DNA of 64,000 nucleotides from XYD12-FULL-36-8 sp964391015 (GTDB lineage Bacteria > Bacteroidota > Ignavibacteria > Ignavibacteriales > Ignavibacteriaceae), in NCBI GenBank assembly GCA_964391015.1, contig CAYMKU010000002.1, positions 124,001 to 188,000 on the forward strand, in the 5' to 3' direction. Below, in pieces: positions 27,759 through 36,246 of this stretch; position 1 is the first letter of the stretch, and each line of letters starts with the position of its first letter. The notes beneath the pieces are model-generated. The model did not search any database and was not told the origin of the DNA. It saw only the letters and a list, made by a program, of their open reading frames with translations. The translations under genes were made by a program, and so were the position numbers.

Positions 27759-28571
27759 TCAATCATAAATATCTTTTAGCTCTATAATGCCTGTCATTGC
27801 TTGTCTAACAAGATTCGCCGGCATACCAAATTTTCCACTGACAAAATCGGACAGCTCATCACGCGTAAGTTTTTTAGTTATATATTTTGAACCGTCTGTT
27901 TCGGCGAACACAAGATTCCTGAGAACCAAGGCACCGCTTTCGGTAAACCGCGTAATGCGGATTGCATTCATGAACACAGCATCATCGGAGTACGAGTCTG
28001 CAATCACTTTGCTGAAATCTTCAATCATTCTCGGCTTTGAGCTTGCGGTATACCAATGCTGCAGCTTATCATTATAATATTGCTCAACTTTTGTCCTCCC
28101 CTTTTCATCCTTTGACTTAACAACATATTTCTCGCTGCCGAAATTGATTATATAATCTTTGTCTAAATCAACAGGTAATGGATTTAGAAAAGGAGCTGCA
28201 TATCCGCCGTCAACAATGTATTCGTGCCCCTCAATCTTTACCATGCTTATGAGGTGAACATCTGGATTTTTCATATCAGCACCGCAAAGCGTTATATCAA
28301 ATCCTAAATGTTCGAGAAGCAAGTAGAGATAATAATTATTTGCATAACAAGTCCCGCCGAAATTGTATTTCTCAATTCCACCAAGAAACTCTGCGAAATC
28401 CGGAATGCTGTTCATTCCCCGCTGCTTGAATAACAGCTTCGAGATATTTTCAAACGGCACTTTGATGAGATGTGCTTTTACTATCTTGTTCAGCAGTACA
28501 AGCGAAGGATCGGCTTCTTTAACTCCAAGAAGCGTAAGATATTTTTTGAAGAGAATTTTATCGGCATTCAT
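27759..28571 (-). CDS. Arylamine N-acetyltransferase
   Basis: A 270-residue member of the NAT family, which moves an acetyl group from acetyl-CoA to arylamines and hydrazines. The catalytic triad is visible: Cys in FGGTCYANNY (near residue 75), His in PDVHLISM (near 110) and Asp in YIVDGGYAAPF (near 125). The length is normal. It lies 15 nt after the racemase gene on the same strand and is likely co-transcribed. The region below its stop carries a REP-like element. Confidence 0.9.
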   Translation of the reverse strand: MNADKILFKKYLTLLGVKEADPSLVLLNKIVKAHLIKVPFENISKLLFKQRGMNSIPDFAEFLGGIEKYNFGGTCYANNYYLYLLLEHLGFDITLCGADMKNPDVHLISMVKIEGHEYIVDGGYAAPFLNPLPVDLDKDYIINFGSEKYVVKSKDEKGRTKVEQYYNDKLQHWYTASSKPRMIEDFSKVIADSYSDDAVFMNAIRITRFTESGALVLRNLVFAETDGSKYITKKLTRDELSDFVSGKFGMPANLVRQAMTGIIELKDIYD

Positions 28572-28586
28572 TTTGAATTTTTGACA

Positions 28587-29279
28587 TCATTCACTCAAAG
28601 TGAAATCAACTGCCGCCTGTGCATGAATTTCAAGAGTATTAAAAATTAGAAGATGTGTATCAGCAGGCTTAATCAACAGCGGAATTTCAGTACAGCCCAG
28701 CACAATTCCCTGCGCACCTTTTTGTTCCAGGTCGGCAATGATTTCCAAAAACTTTTTCTTGGTTTCAGGTTTAAAATTTTCTTTGAGCAGTTCATTTACA
28801 ATTGCTCCGTGAATGAAGAACCGCTCTGATTTTTCGGGAACTAACGATTCAATTCCGGCAGTGCTTAACCTTTTTGTATAGAAATCCATTTCCATAGTGA
28901 ACTTGGTTCCGAGTAAACCAATTTTGGAAAGACCTCTCTTCTTAATTTCCCTGGCAGTTGCATCAGCAATATGTACTATCGGAAGCTGAACTTTTTCAAC
29001 AAGCTCATCATAAAACATATGCAGAGTATTGGCGCAAATAACAATGCATTCAGCAGACGCAGATTTAAGTTTGAGAGCTGTGTCCAAAACCAGCTTACTA
29101 ACTCCAACATGATCTTCAACCTGATTCAGCTTATCTATGTCAGCATAGTTAAATGAATAGAGAACACATCGTGCAGCATTTTGTCCGCCAAGCTGTTTGT
29201 TTATTCCTTCGTTTATCAATCTATAGTATTCGATGGTTGATACCCATCCTGTACCGCCGATTAAACCGATTGTTTTCAT
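28587..29279 (-). CDS. Aspartate/glutamate racemase family protein
   Basis: A 230-residue cofactor-independent racemase. It begins IGLIGGTGWVSTIEYY and has both catalytic cysteines: CIVICANTLH near residue 80 and GIVLGCTEIPLLI near 195. The family interconverts D- and L-aspartate or related amino acids; substrate here is not certain. It is directly upstream of the arylamine N-acetyltransferase gene with a 15-nt gap, so the two form a small operon with no obvious common pathway. Confidence 0.9.
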   Translation of the reverse strand: MKTIGLIGGTGWVSTIEYYRLINEGINKQLGGQNAARCVLYSFNYADIDKLNQVEDHVGVSKLVLDTALKLKSASAECIVICANTLHMFYDELVEKVQLPIVHIADATAREIKKRGLSKIGLLGTKFTMEMDFYTKRLSTAGIESLVPEKSERFFIHGAIVNELLKENFKPETKKKFLEIIADLEQKGAQGIVLGCTEIPLLIKPADTHLLIFNTLEIHAQAAVDFTLSE

Positions 29280-29332
29280 TGAGGTTGTTTTCCTTTAATA
29301 TTTATTAACGATGCTATCAATAATATCTCACA

Positions 29333-29983
29333 TTATTTCCGTTTATATTTTTCAATAACGGTTTTATACTTGCTGTTTATAATTTTCAGTGCAGGGAAAA
29401 TTAATAAAGGCGAGAACTTTGCTGTTACGGGTTCAACAATGGAGATAAGCGCTCCGATTCCAAAAGCAGAAGCAATGACAAGCGAGCGGATAGAAAAATA
29501 TGAAAGCAGCTCTTTGTGCTGACTAAGTTCAGATAAATTTCGCCTACCGCTTCCGATAAATCTCCAAAGTATAAACGCTATTAATCCAGAAGTAAAGATG
29601 TTCCCGCAATATATCACGAATGCAAGAGCGTTTTTTACGTTTTCGCTGTAAAGCGCTGTACTGAAAGGCATGAGCACAATGCTCAACAGAAAAAAAAGAT
29701 TAAGCCACAGCAGTCCGCCGTTATAATTTTCGACAAAACCAAAAAGTTTATGATGCACAATCCAGTATTGCCCGATTACAAAAAAGCTTATGAGGAATCC
29801 TATGAATTTTGGGGTCATGCCAAATAAAATTTTAAGCAGAGTCTGGTTTGGATCCTCGCTTACATGGGGTACCTTAATTTCCAGCACAAGCAAGGTGATC
29901 GCAATTGCAAACACTGCATCGCTGAAAAGAATCATTCTTTCAAGCTGAAATTCTTTTTTGTGCGCGGGTTCTAATCCTATCAT
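29333..29983 (-). CDS. TMEM175-like (DUF1211) potassium channel
   Basis: A 216-residue membrane protein with six hydrophobic helices. The first holds the signature FSDAVFAIAITLLVLEI (near residue 18-34) of bacterial TMEM175/DUF1211 channels, preceded by ERMI. Such proteins form tetrameric K+-leak channels. I chose the ATG at 29983 rather than the TTG upstream. It lies about 50 nt upstream of the racemase gene on the same strand. An array of TGCACA-type repeats sits 230-310 nt upstream. Confidence 0.85.
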   Translation of the reverse strand: MIGLEPAHKKEFQLERMILFSDAVFAIAITLLVLEIKVPHVSEDPNQTLLKILFGMTPKFIGFLISFFVIGQYWIVHHKLFGFVENYNGGLLWLNLFFLLSIVLMPFSTALYSENVKNALAFVIYCGNIFTSGLIAFILWRFIGSGRRNLSELSQHKELLSYFSIRSLVIASAFGIGALISIVEPVTAKFSPLLIFPALKIINSKYKTVIEKYKRK

Positions 29984-30212
29984 AAAAAATCTCAATGATA
30001 ATTTATTTTAAAATATATGCGGTTTATATTTTAACAAACGATTGCTTTTTGTAAAGATATAAAAGAATCTAGAATTTCTTCTCTCTGTGGATATCCGGAA
30101 AAACGGAACAATAATTGAACGAGCACACGTAAAGAAACTTGATGATTATTTATAAAACTTCGCTTATAATCTCACAAAGCTTAATTTTCTGCCGGTTAAA
30201 CCTTCCCAAATT

Positions 30213-30296
30213 AACATGCACAAATCCTAACTTTTCCTGTGCAAGTAACAAACAACATGTACAATACCTGTGCATATCGGAGAAAACATGCACAAA
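30213..30296. promoter_or_regulatory. Array of TGCACA-type repeats
   Basis: Five half-site-like repeats: AACATGCACAAA at 30213 and again at 30285 (perfect 12-nt direct repeat, 72 nt apart), AACATGTACAAT at 30254, and the opposite-facing CCTGTGCA at 30236 and 30267. The order of directions alternates. The region lies between the stop of the Fic gene and the TMEM175 gene. No function is known. Confidence 0.5.
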
Positions 30297-30319
30297 GGGG
30301 TGCGTATTTAGCTAAAAAA

Positions 30320-31399
30320 TCAACCTGAGGATAAAATTTTATACAATGATAGATTCTTATAAAGCGTTTCTCTTCCAACAACTTCAGAGGCAAGAATTCC
30401 AATTTCCTCTAATTTTCTTAAATACTTGCTGGCGGTGTTGCGTGAGGCAATTTCTTCTTCTTCCAATATGGCAATCTTGCAATAAGGCTGTTTGAAAATA
30501 GCTTCAACCAATTCATGCGAGTAAATTTCTGGAGAGCGGGTTTTTACCCTTTCAACTGCGGCAGCGAAGCTGTCATAAATTGCATTTACTTTTCCTAATG
30601 TAAATGACGCTGTTTCCTTCACAGCATCAAGCATGAATAAAATCCAATTTTCCCAGCCGCTGTCTTCTGTTACTTCTCTAAGAAATTTATAGTAATCATT
30701 TTTATGTTCAAGGATATATTTTGAAAGATAAATAACAGGAAGATCAACCAATTTTTCTTTGCAGAGATACAGCACATTCAGAATTCTTCCAGTTCTTCCG
30801 TTGCCGTCGCTGAAAGGATGTATCGCCTCAAACTGGTAATGAAGCAAAGTCATTTTAATCAGCGGGTCAACTTTATGATTTCCTTCTGCAACCGAAAACC
30901 AATTGCTTAATTTTTCGTTTAGGATTTTTCCGGGAGGGGGCGGTGTGTAAACAACTCCAGATGACTTGCCGATAAACACCTGTATCTCTCTTACTTTTTC
31001 CTGCTTCTCAGTTATAGCTCTGAAAATCTCAACTGCAAGATCAAGCGAGTAGTCTGACGGTTTTTTTACTTTTGTAAACGCATTCCAAAGCGCTTCTCTA
31101 TACCGCAATACTTCTTTTGTTGCGCGGTTAGTTGCTGGGCTGGGGGATGAGAATGCCTTGTATAGTTCGTCATTTGTTGTAAAAATATTTTCTATTGTCG
31201 AGCTGTCTTTTGCTTCCTGGAGAACAAGGGTATTAATCAACATTAACGGATTTGGAATAATCGGCAATCGTCCTTTAAGCTCGGCTAAAGCAGCACGTGC
31301 TTCGGCGAGTTTTTTGTAAATAGGAATTGTTTCCCAGGCCTTACCGTCGGGCAAAAGCAAAGGAAGTTCATTATATGGCTGGTCTTTTTGAAAGCTCAT
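30320..31399 (-). CDS. Fic-family AMP-transferase
   Basis: A 359-residue Fic protein of the SoFic/Fic_N type. The N-terminal helix bears the self-inhibitory motif SSTIEN (near residue 67), matching S/TxxxEG/N. The Fic core has the active-site motif HPFSDGNGRTGR (near residue 195), which carries the catalytic His, the Mg-binding Asp and the Arg. A winged-helix-like region follows (residues about 290-345, EEEIASRNTASKYLRKLEEI), suggesting DNA binding. Members add AMP to protein side chains; the target is unknown. It is a single gene, transcribed away from the thioesterase gene. Confidence 0.92.
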   Translation of the reverse strand: MSFQKDQPYNELPLLLPDGKAWETIPIYKKLAEARAALAELKGRLPIIPNPLMLINTLVLQEAKDSSTIENIFTTNDELYKAFSSPSPATNRATKEVLRYREALWNAFTKVKKPSDYSLDLAVEIFRAITEKQEKVREIQVFIGKSSGVVYTPPPPGKILNEKLSNWFSVAEGNHKVDPLIKMTLLHYQFEAIHPFSDGNGRTGRILNVLYLCKEKLVDLPVIYLSKYILEHKNDYYKFLREVTEDSGWENWILFMLDAVKETASFTLGKVNAIYDSFAAAVERVKTRSPEIYSHELVEAIFKQPYCKIAILEEEEIASRNTASKYLRKLEEIGILASEVVGRETLYKNLSLYKILSSG

Positions 31400-31591
31400 T
31401 AAATAACTGAACTCATTAATTGTAAATCCATTGCAAATTTAGAAAGGAGATGAGCGAGAGACAAGCATCAAATGCAAAAGGTGAGAATCAAGAAGTTATA
31501 ACAAATTCAGTTTGTCACAATCAAGATTATATTCTTTAGTGCTTTTATTTACCAGCATTTTGATAATTTCCATCAGTATATTTTTGTGCAT

Positions 31592-32332
31592 ATGAATCCT
31601 ATTTACGAAAACATAATTAAAATATCAGCTTTTGATGTTGATGCAAACAACCGTTTGAGAATTAACCGTGTATTCGATTACTTTCAAGATGTAGCATCTA
31701 ACGATGCAGAACGGCTTGGTTTTGGTTACAAGAATTTTATTCCGAAAGGTTTGTTCTGGGTTTTATCGTGGGTAAAGTTCGAATTCATGAGTTACCCTAA
31801 ATTTATGGATGAAGTTAAGATTCAAACATGGGGGAAAAAACAGCACAAACTTTACTCAATGAGAGATTTTCTTCTGCTTAACAGTAATGGGGAATTAATC
31901 GTCAAAGGAACTTCTGCTTGGCTTTTGTTGGATTCTAAATCGCTCCGACCTAAAATATTAACCCAGCTTTATCCTAAACTTAAGCTGCTTGACACAAAAG
32001 ATGCGTTGGTCGATCTGCCGCAAAAAATAAACCGTGCCGAGAAAATGGGGTTAGTTTACTCAAGAACAATTCGTTATTCAGATATTGACCTGAACCGGCA
32101 CACAAACAATGCAAAATATATTGAGTTAATGTTTGACTGCTTTGATCAAACGTTTCACAAAGAACACACCGTAAAAACATTAACTGTTTCATTCAATGCT
32201 GAAACAAAGTTTGATGAGGAGATTGAATTATATAAAGGAAGTATTGATACGAGCATTCCTTCACACTATATCGAAGCAAAAAATAAAACCTCCGGAGCAA
32301 CTGTTTTCCAAGCTGTGGTTGAGTGGAAATAG
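31592..32332 (+). CDS. Acyl-ACP thioesterase
   Basis: A 246-residue double-hotdog acyl-ACP thioesterase, releasing free fatty acids from acyl carrier protein. The first hotdog includes NRLRINRVFDYFQDVASNDA, with FWVLSWVKFEFM after it, and the second includes YSDIDLNRHTNNAKYIELM near residue 170, the conserved Asn/His segment typical of the family. I chose the ATG at 31592 over the GTG two codons before. It is monocistronic, with a hairpin-forming repeat downstream. Confidence 0.88.
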   Translation: MNPIYENIIKISAFDVDANNRLRINRVFDYFQDVASNDAERLGFGYKNFIPKGLFWVLSWVKFEFMSYPKFMDEVKIQTWGKKQHKLYSMRDFLLLNSNGELIVKGTSAWLLLDSKSLRPKILTQLYPKLKLLDTKDALVDLPQKINRAEKMGLVYSRTIRYSDIDLNRHTNNAKYIELMFDCFDQTFHKEHTVKTLTVSFNAETKFDEEIELYKGSIDTSIPSHYIEAKNKTSGATVFQAVVEWK

Positions 32333-32460
32333 CGCATCAGACCCACATTCATGGCTGACATGGACAACTCCATGATAGAAGCATTTGTCTCTTTAAACTC
32401 GGTCATGGTATGGACAGTGGCCACCAAGAATGCATTAAAAGAAAATTTTGAATTAGTTAA

Positions 32461-32485
32461 GAATCTGAAACAAGTTCAGATTGAC
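32461..32485. repeat. REP-like hairpin
   Basis: Perfect 8-bp stem AATCTGAA / TTCAGATT with loop ACAAG, then GAC. It looks like a degenerate, inverted copy of the GTCATTCTGAAC-type dispersed repeat related to the element at 27655. It may also stop transcription from either side. The 130 nt between this and the thioesterase stop hold nothing recognised. Confidence 0.45.
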
Positions 32486-32493
32486 CCAAATAT

Positions 32494-33144
32494 TTACTGC
32501 GGCTTTCCTTCGTTTATCTGTCTAAGCAGTTCTTCAACCATTTGTTTTCCCCACTTGGGCATTAAATCATTTGCGGGAACAAACTGTCCGTACTTTCTAA
32601 AGGAGTTTTCTAAAATCGGTTTGGCTTTGTCCGGTCCGCCGCCAAACTGTTTTGGCGTGTAAAAAACTCCAACTCCAATCAAATATTCGGGACGGGGATT
32701 TAATGAATCTGCCTCCATCGCCTTTTGGAAGTTGAATTGAGCTTCACCACCATACTTTTGCCATCTGTTCATCGGATCAACCTGCATTCTTGCTTGTGCA
32801 ACCATTCCTTTTAACGTTAACACTTCCGAGTTGTTCGGCACAAGAGAATCTGCAGTGTGAATAAATCCAACAGCTTTATCTAAGTACATATCTTTTTGAG
32901 ATTTAGATGAATCAACATAGCTTGCAAGCACATAATTAAGCGAAGCATAATAATAAGGCAGCCATTTGTCGTTTTCTGCAAGAGCAATACGTTCAAAGGC
33001 ATTGGCAACATTTAAATAGTCTGCCGATACTCTGCAAGTGTCCATTCTTTCAAGATTTTTCTTTACCGCTTTTTCATATTTATCATCAGCGTAAATGCCG
33101 GCAATAACTGAAAAGGTAAAAAGTATTGTTAAGAATATTTTCAT
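32494..33144 (-). CDS. Exported TPR-like protein
   Basis: A 216-residue protein with a signal peptide (MKIFLTILFTFSVIAGIYA). The mature part is helical, with repeated A..L/Y patterns of tetratricopeptide type (for example ANAFERIALAENDKWLPYYY, DKAVGFIHTADSLVPNNSEV). It is 17 nt after the TonB-dependent receptor gene on the same strand and so is translated from the same message. Similar small TPR proteins accompany this class of receptor, but the cargo is unknown. Confidence 0.78.
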   Translation of the reverse strand: MKIFLTILFTFSVIAGIYADDKYEKAVKKNLERMDTCRVSADYLNVANAFERIALAENDKWLPYYYASLNYVLASYVDSSKSQKDMYLDKAVGFIHTADSLVPNNSEVLTLKGMVAQARMQVDPMNRWQKYGGEAQFNFQKAMEADSLNPRPEYLIGVGVFYTPKQFGGGPDKAKPILENSFRKYGQFVPANDLMPKWGKQMVEELLRQINEGKPQ

Positions 33145-33161
33145 TTTTATCTCCTTAATAT

Positions 33162-35297
33162 TTAATATGGATTAGTTTCTCCAAGTGAAATAAACATCCC
33201 GATGAAAGCGCTTCGCAGTAAGGGCGATAAAATCGGTTCTCTAAATTTCCCATCCGAAGAATAATTATAGCCGTAAACGTTGTTTATTCCCAAAAGATTA
33301 TCTATTGAGAAAAATATTACTGTAAAATTACCGAAGACATTGGTGAGATAGCTGCCGTTCAAGCTTAGGTTATGATAGCTTTTTGCATGGTCACCAAGGA
33401 ATTGAGGATTGTTCGGATTAAAATAAGGACGTCCTGTTGCGAACGAATATGTAATTCCAATTAACGTAGTTATATCCTGTATCCAATGCTTTGCAACAAG
33501 AGAAAATGTGTGCGGAGTTGCAAAAGTTGGTGGTGCAAGCATTGGGTAATTTCTGAAATTACGTTTTGTATCGAGATATGAATACGAAATCCAATACTCT
33601 GTATGAGGAACGGTTTCTCGGTCCCTCCAGAAAACATCTATCCCTTTTGCATAACCGCTTCCATTATTGCTGAAATCTACATGCGTCAAATTAAAATACG
33701 GATAAGTGTAAACCGTTCCCTTTGCCAGCTTATCATAATCTTTATAATATGCTTCTATTCTAAAAGTTCTGCTTTCGCCAATATATTGATAATTAAAAAT
33801 GTAATGCGTTGCTTTTTCGAAATCAAAATCTTTAGTCATTAGTAGATAATCTTGTCCTGGAGTCTGATAAAATTCTCCGTAAGCAAAATTTAGCTGATCA
33901 TAAATACCAAGACGATAAGCAAGCGAGCCTCTTGGGGCAATATTTGTTTTGTCAATTGCTTTGGAATGCTCAAGCCGTCCACCAATTCTTGCCGCTAAAT
34001 CTTTCGTGAAGAAAACATCAGCTTCTAAAAAACCCGCAGAATATGTTTCGTCCAGCTTTCCTTCCAAATTGTTGAAAGCAGTTTTTGCATTAAGATTTTG
34101 GATTTCTCCCCCGAAAGTTATAAATGAATTTGCGAATAGATTTTTAGTGATCGTGATCTTTCCTGTCTGAAAGATATCATCACGTTTTACTCTATCAGCA
34201 TTTATATCGTTTTTAACCTTATCAAAGCTAAGGGAATATCCGGCAAACAAAGTTCCATCACCAAAAATTATATCACGATAGTTTGTATTGATGAAAAAGT
34301 TATTGCTTTTTTGCGAGAAGAAATTCTTTCGCGAAAGATTATCTAGATTTTTCATACGAAGAGATAAATCACCAAAGCTGTATGAGCCAAATACTTTAAG
34401 CATTCCATTCTCGTTAATTTTTTGCCTAAAGTTTGCTGAACCCTCAATACCAATTGGTGCTTGTTCCCAATCAGTTCTCTGTTTTTGAACTTTAAAATAG
34501 GGGCCTAAATTATAATAACCCCCCTCAAAAGCCAGAGATGAGTTTTCCCATCTTTGAACATGCGACCCACCGAGACCAAGCGCCATCAAACTAATTGCAC
34601 TTTGCGTCTTTGGTGCAAGGTCTTGTGATTTTAATACCAGCACAGATGACAGTGCTTGTCCATATTGTGCTGAGTATCCGCCGGTACTGAAAATGGTTCC
34701 CTTAAAAAGCATTGGTGAAAACCTTCCTCGCGCTGGAATATCAGGCACGCTGCTGTAAAAGGGATTTTGAACAACCATTTCATCAATAATTGTTTTTGCT
34801 TCAGCAGCCGAACCGCCGCGAACAAACAAACCCTCGGTTTCACCGATTTGCTGGGTGCCTGGTAAAGTTTCTAATGTAGAATAAATATCTGCGTCAGCCC
34901 CTGTTGTCAAAATGTCGAGAGGGCGAAGAATTACTGCTTTGTTTTCATCGCTTGCTTCAAATGATCCAGCTGAAATTACAACCGTACTAAGCTCGGTTGA
35001 TTCTTGCTCAAGCACGATTTCAAAAGATTTATTTTTTCCATCAAGCATAACATTTTGCGAGTGCGTTTTATATCCAACAAAGCTTACAATTAATACACCT
35101 TCACCTGTTTCATCTGTTGTGAATAAAAAGGTGCCATCTTTTTCCGAGGATATACCGTCATAGGTATCTTTTAGGAAAACATTTGCTCCTGGTAATGGCT
35201 GTTTATCCTTATCCATTACTTTCCCGGATATTTTTGTTTGCCCAAGCATTGCGAGAGAAAAAATGAGAATTGTTATTACAGTAAAAATTTTTTTCAT
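33162..35297 (-). CDS. TonB-dependent receptor with carboxypeptidase-like domain
   Basis: A 711-residue outer-membrane receptor. After the signal peptide (residues 1-20) comes a carboxypeptidase-like regulatory domain (ISGKVMDKDKQPLPGANV, about 22-105), then a plug (LRPLDILTTGADADIYSTLE, ...GLFVRGGSAAEAKTIIDEM, about 125-235) and a beta-barrel that ends in aromatic strands. TonB and ExbBD are not in the window. The substrate cannot be told. It is short for the class (many are about 1000), but matches the smaller CarboxypepD_reg-like-fused type. Confidence 0.88.
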   Translation of the reverse strand: MKKIFTVITILIFSLAMLGQTKISGKVMDKDKQPLPGANVFLKDTYDGISSEKDGTFLFTTDETGEGVLIVSFVGYKTHSQNVMLDGKNKSFEIVLEQESTELSTVVISAGSFEASDENKAVILRPLDILTTGADADIYSTLETLPGTQQIGETEGLFVRGGSAAEAKTIIDEMVVQNPFYSSVPDIPARGRFSPMLFKGTIFSTGGYSAQYGQALSSVLVLKSQDLAPKTQSAISLMALGLGGSHVQRWENSSLAFEGGYYNLGPYFKVQKQRTDWEQAPIGIEGSANFRQKINENGMLKVFGSYSFGDLSLRMKNLDNLSRKNFFSQKSNNFFINTNYRDIIFGDGTLFAGYSLSFDKVKNDINADRVKRDDIFQTGKITITKNLFANSFITFGGEIQNLNAKTAFNNLEGKLDETYSAGFLEADVFFTKDLAARIGGRLEHSKAIDKTNIAPRGSLAYRLGIYDQLNFAYGEFYQTPGQDYLLMTKDFDFEKATHYIFNYQYIGESRTFRIEAYYKDYDKLAKGTVYTYPYFNLTHVDFSNNGSGYAKGIDVFWRDRETVPHTEYWISYSYLDTKRNFRNYPMLAPPTFATPHTFSLVAKHWIQDITTLIGITYSFATGRPYFNPNNPQFLGDHAKSYHNLSLNGSYLTNVFGNFTVIFFSIDNLLGINNVYGYNYSSDGKFREPILSPLLRSAFIGMFISLGETNPY

Positions 35298-35620
35298 CAG
35301 TAGCTATATTACAATATTGAAATTTATCTAATGAAAAATAATCCCAAACAACCTCAGCAAAAAACAATTATAGGTGAATGGGCTAAACTTATCGGTAAAC
35401 GGAGGAAATAACGCTCATAATAAAACTTTTGGGGACACAACAAATAAAAAATGTTACCCAATCAATGTTTCCGGAAAGGATGTGCGATTCATCCCCCGCA
35501 AGTGCAAGCTTAAAGAGATTCCTAGCAGATGATATTTTTTGAATCAGATAATTCACAAAGGCAAGTTATTGATCAGGAAATTTTTTCCCGCATTTACCAC
35601 ATATCATATTTTACTCTTAA
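35298..35620. other. Intergenic region
   Basis: No established gene. A 26-codon plus-strand frame at 35331-35411 (MKNNPKQPQQKTIIGEWAKL) lacks a ribosome-binding site and is probably not real. The region between the receptor start and the small membrane-protein gene is otherwise featureless to me. Confidence 0.4.
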
Positions 35621-35794
35621 CTAGATTAACCAAGAAACGTATTTGCTGAAATACTCGCCTAAGTAATAAGGCCAAAGAAGGATTGCTAACAATCCTTTCC
35701 AAAAAGCGAGCTTTAAAAACCCGATAGTGAACAACCAGCCGATCGCCCAAACCGGTCCCATTATTCCAGCAACCTCTACTTTCTTTTCTGCCAT
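35621..35794 (-). CDS. Small membrane protein
   Basis: A 57-residue protein too short for most gene-finders, starting MAEKKVEVAG at an ATG six nt after AGAGG. A first hydrophobic segment (PVWAIGWLFTIGFLKLAFW, about residues 14-32) is followed by a second (GLLAILLWPYYLGEYF). The Trp/Gly-rich pattern is like that of conserved tiny membrane proteins. The ribosome-binding site, hydrophobic design and stop position support it. It lies upstream of, and on the same strand as, the TonB receptor operon but 323 nt away. Confidence 0.7.
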   Translation of the reverse strand: MAEKKVEVAGIMGPVWAIGWLFTIGFLKLAFWKGLLAILLWPYYLGEYFSKYVSWLI

Positions 35795-35837
35795 GATAAC
35801 CTCTTAGTAAACTAAAAAATTTTACATATTTAAAATA

Positions 35838-35863
35838 ATAAAGGCGCCTATTAAAGACGCCTT
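35838..35863 (-). terminator. Terminator after RRM gene 2
   Basis: AAGGCG / CGCCTT stem around an eleven-nt loop, 25 nt beyond the minus-strand stop at 35888, followed on that strand by ATTATTTTAAA. The position matches the hairpin after RRM gene 1, so the two genes were duplicated with their ends. Confidence 0.55.
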
Positions 35864-35887
35864 ATCGGAAAATATTCTGCTTATTCT

Positions 35888-36139
35888 TTAACTGCGTGGT
35901 TTAGCTTCGTTAACTACGATATTTCTACCATTCAATTCCGAGTTATTTAATGCTTTGATAGCATTGGTGGCAGCTGTGGAATCCTCCATTTCAACAAAGG
36001 CAAAACCTCTGGATCTGCCTGTTTCGCGATCCTTAACAACTTTAGCCGAAACAACCTCACCGTGTTCCTGAAAAACTGCTTGCAATGCGTTGTCGTCTAC
36101 TGACCAGGGAAGCGATCCCACAAATAATTTAGTACTCAC
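35888..36139 (-). CDS. RRM RNA-binding protein, copy 2
   Basis: An 83-residue RRM protein nearly identical in design to that at 25545. RNP2 is KLFVGSLPW and RNP1 is RSRGFAFVEM. It begins with GTG behind GAGG at 36139. The two copies differ mainly in the middle loop and the helix between RNP2 and RNP1 (DDNALQAVFQEHGEVVSAKV). Cold or stress induction is common in this family, but no regulatory sequence could be identified. Confidence 0.92.
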   Translation of the reverse strand: MSTKLFVGSLPWSVDDNALQAVFQEHGEVVSAKVVKDRETGRSRGFAFVEMEDSTAATNAIKALNNSELNGRNIVVNEAKPRS

Positions 36140-36246
36140 TAAAAAACCTCTAAAAATAAATTATAAAAAACATCCGGCTTAAACCGGATAGGCAAAGATA
36201 GAGAGAATCTCATGATTAACCTAATTAATTTTCCTTAATGAGTGGC

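Noticed and set aside
30213..30296. CRISPR array
   Set aside because: The repeats are short (8-12 nt), alternate in direction and have uneven spacing; no cas gene is in the window.
30211..30402. 63-codon minus-strand frame covering the TGCACA array and the 3' end of the Fic gene
   Set aside because: It overlaps the Fic gene in another frame and its sequence is made by the repeats.
32351..32662. 103-codon plus-strand frame downstream of the thioesterase
   Set aside because: Most of it is antisense to the TPR-like gene and its beginning contains the REP-like hairpin; no family resemblance.
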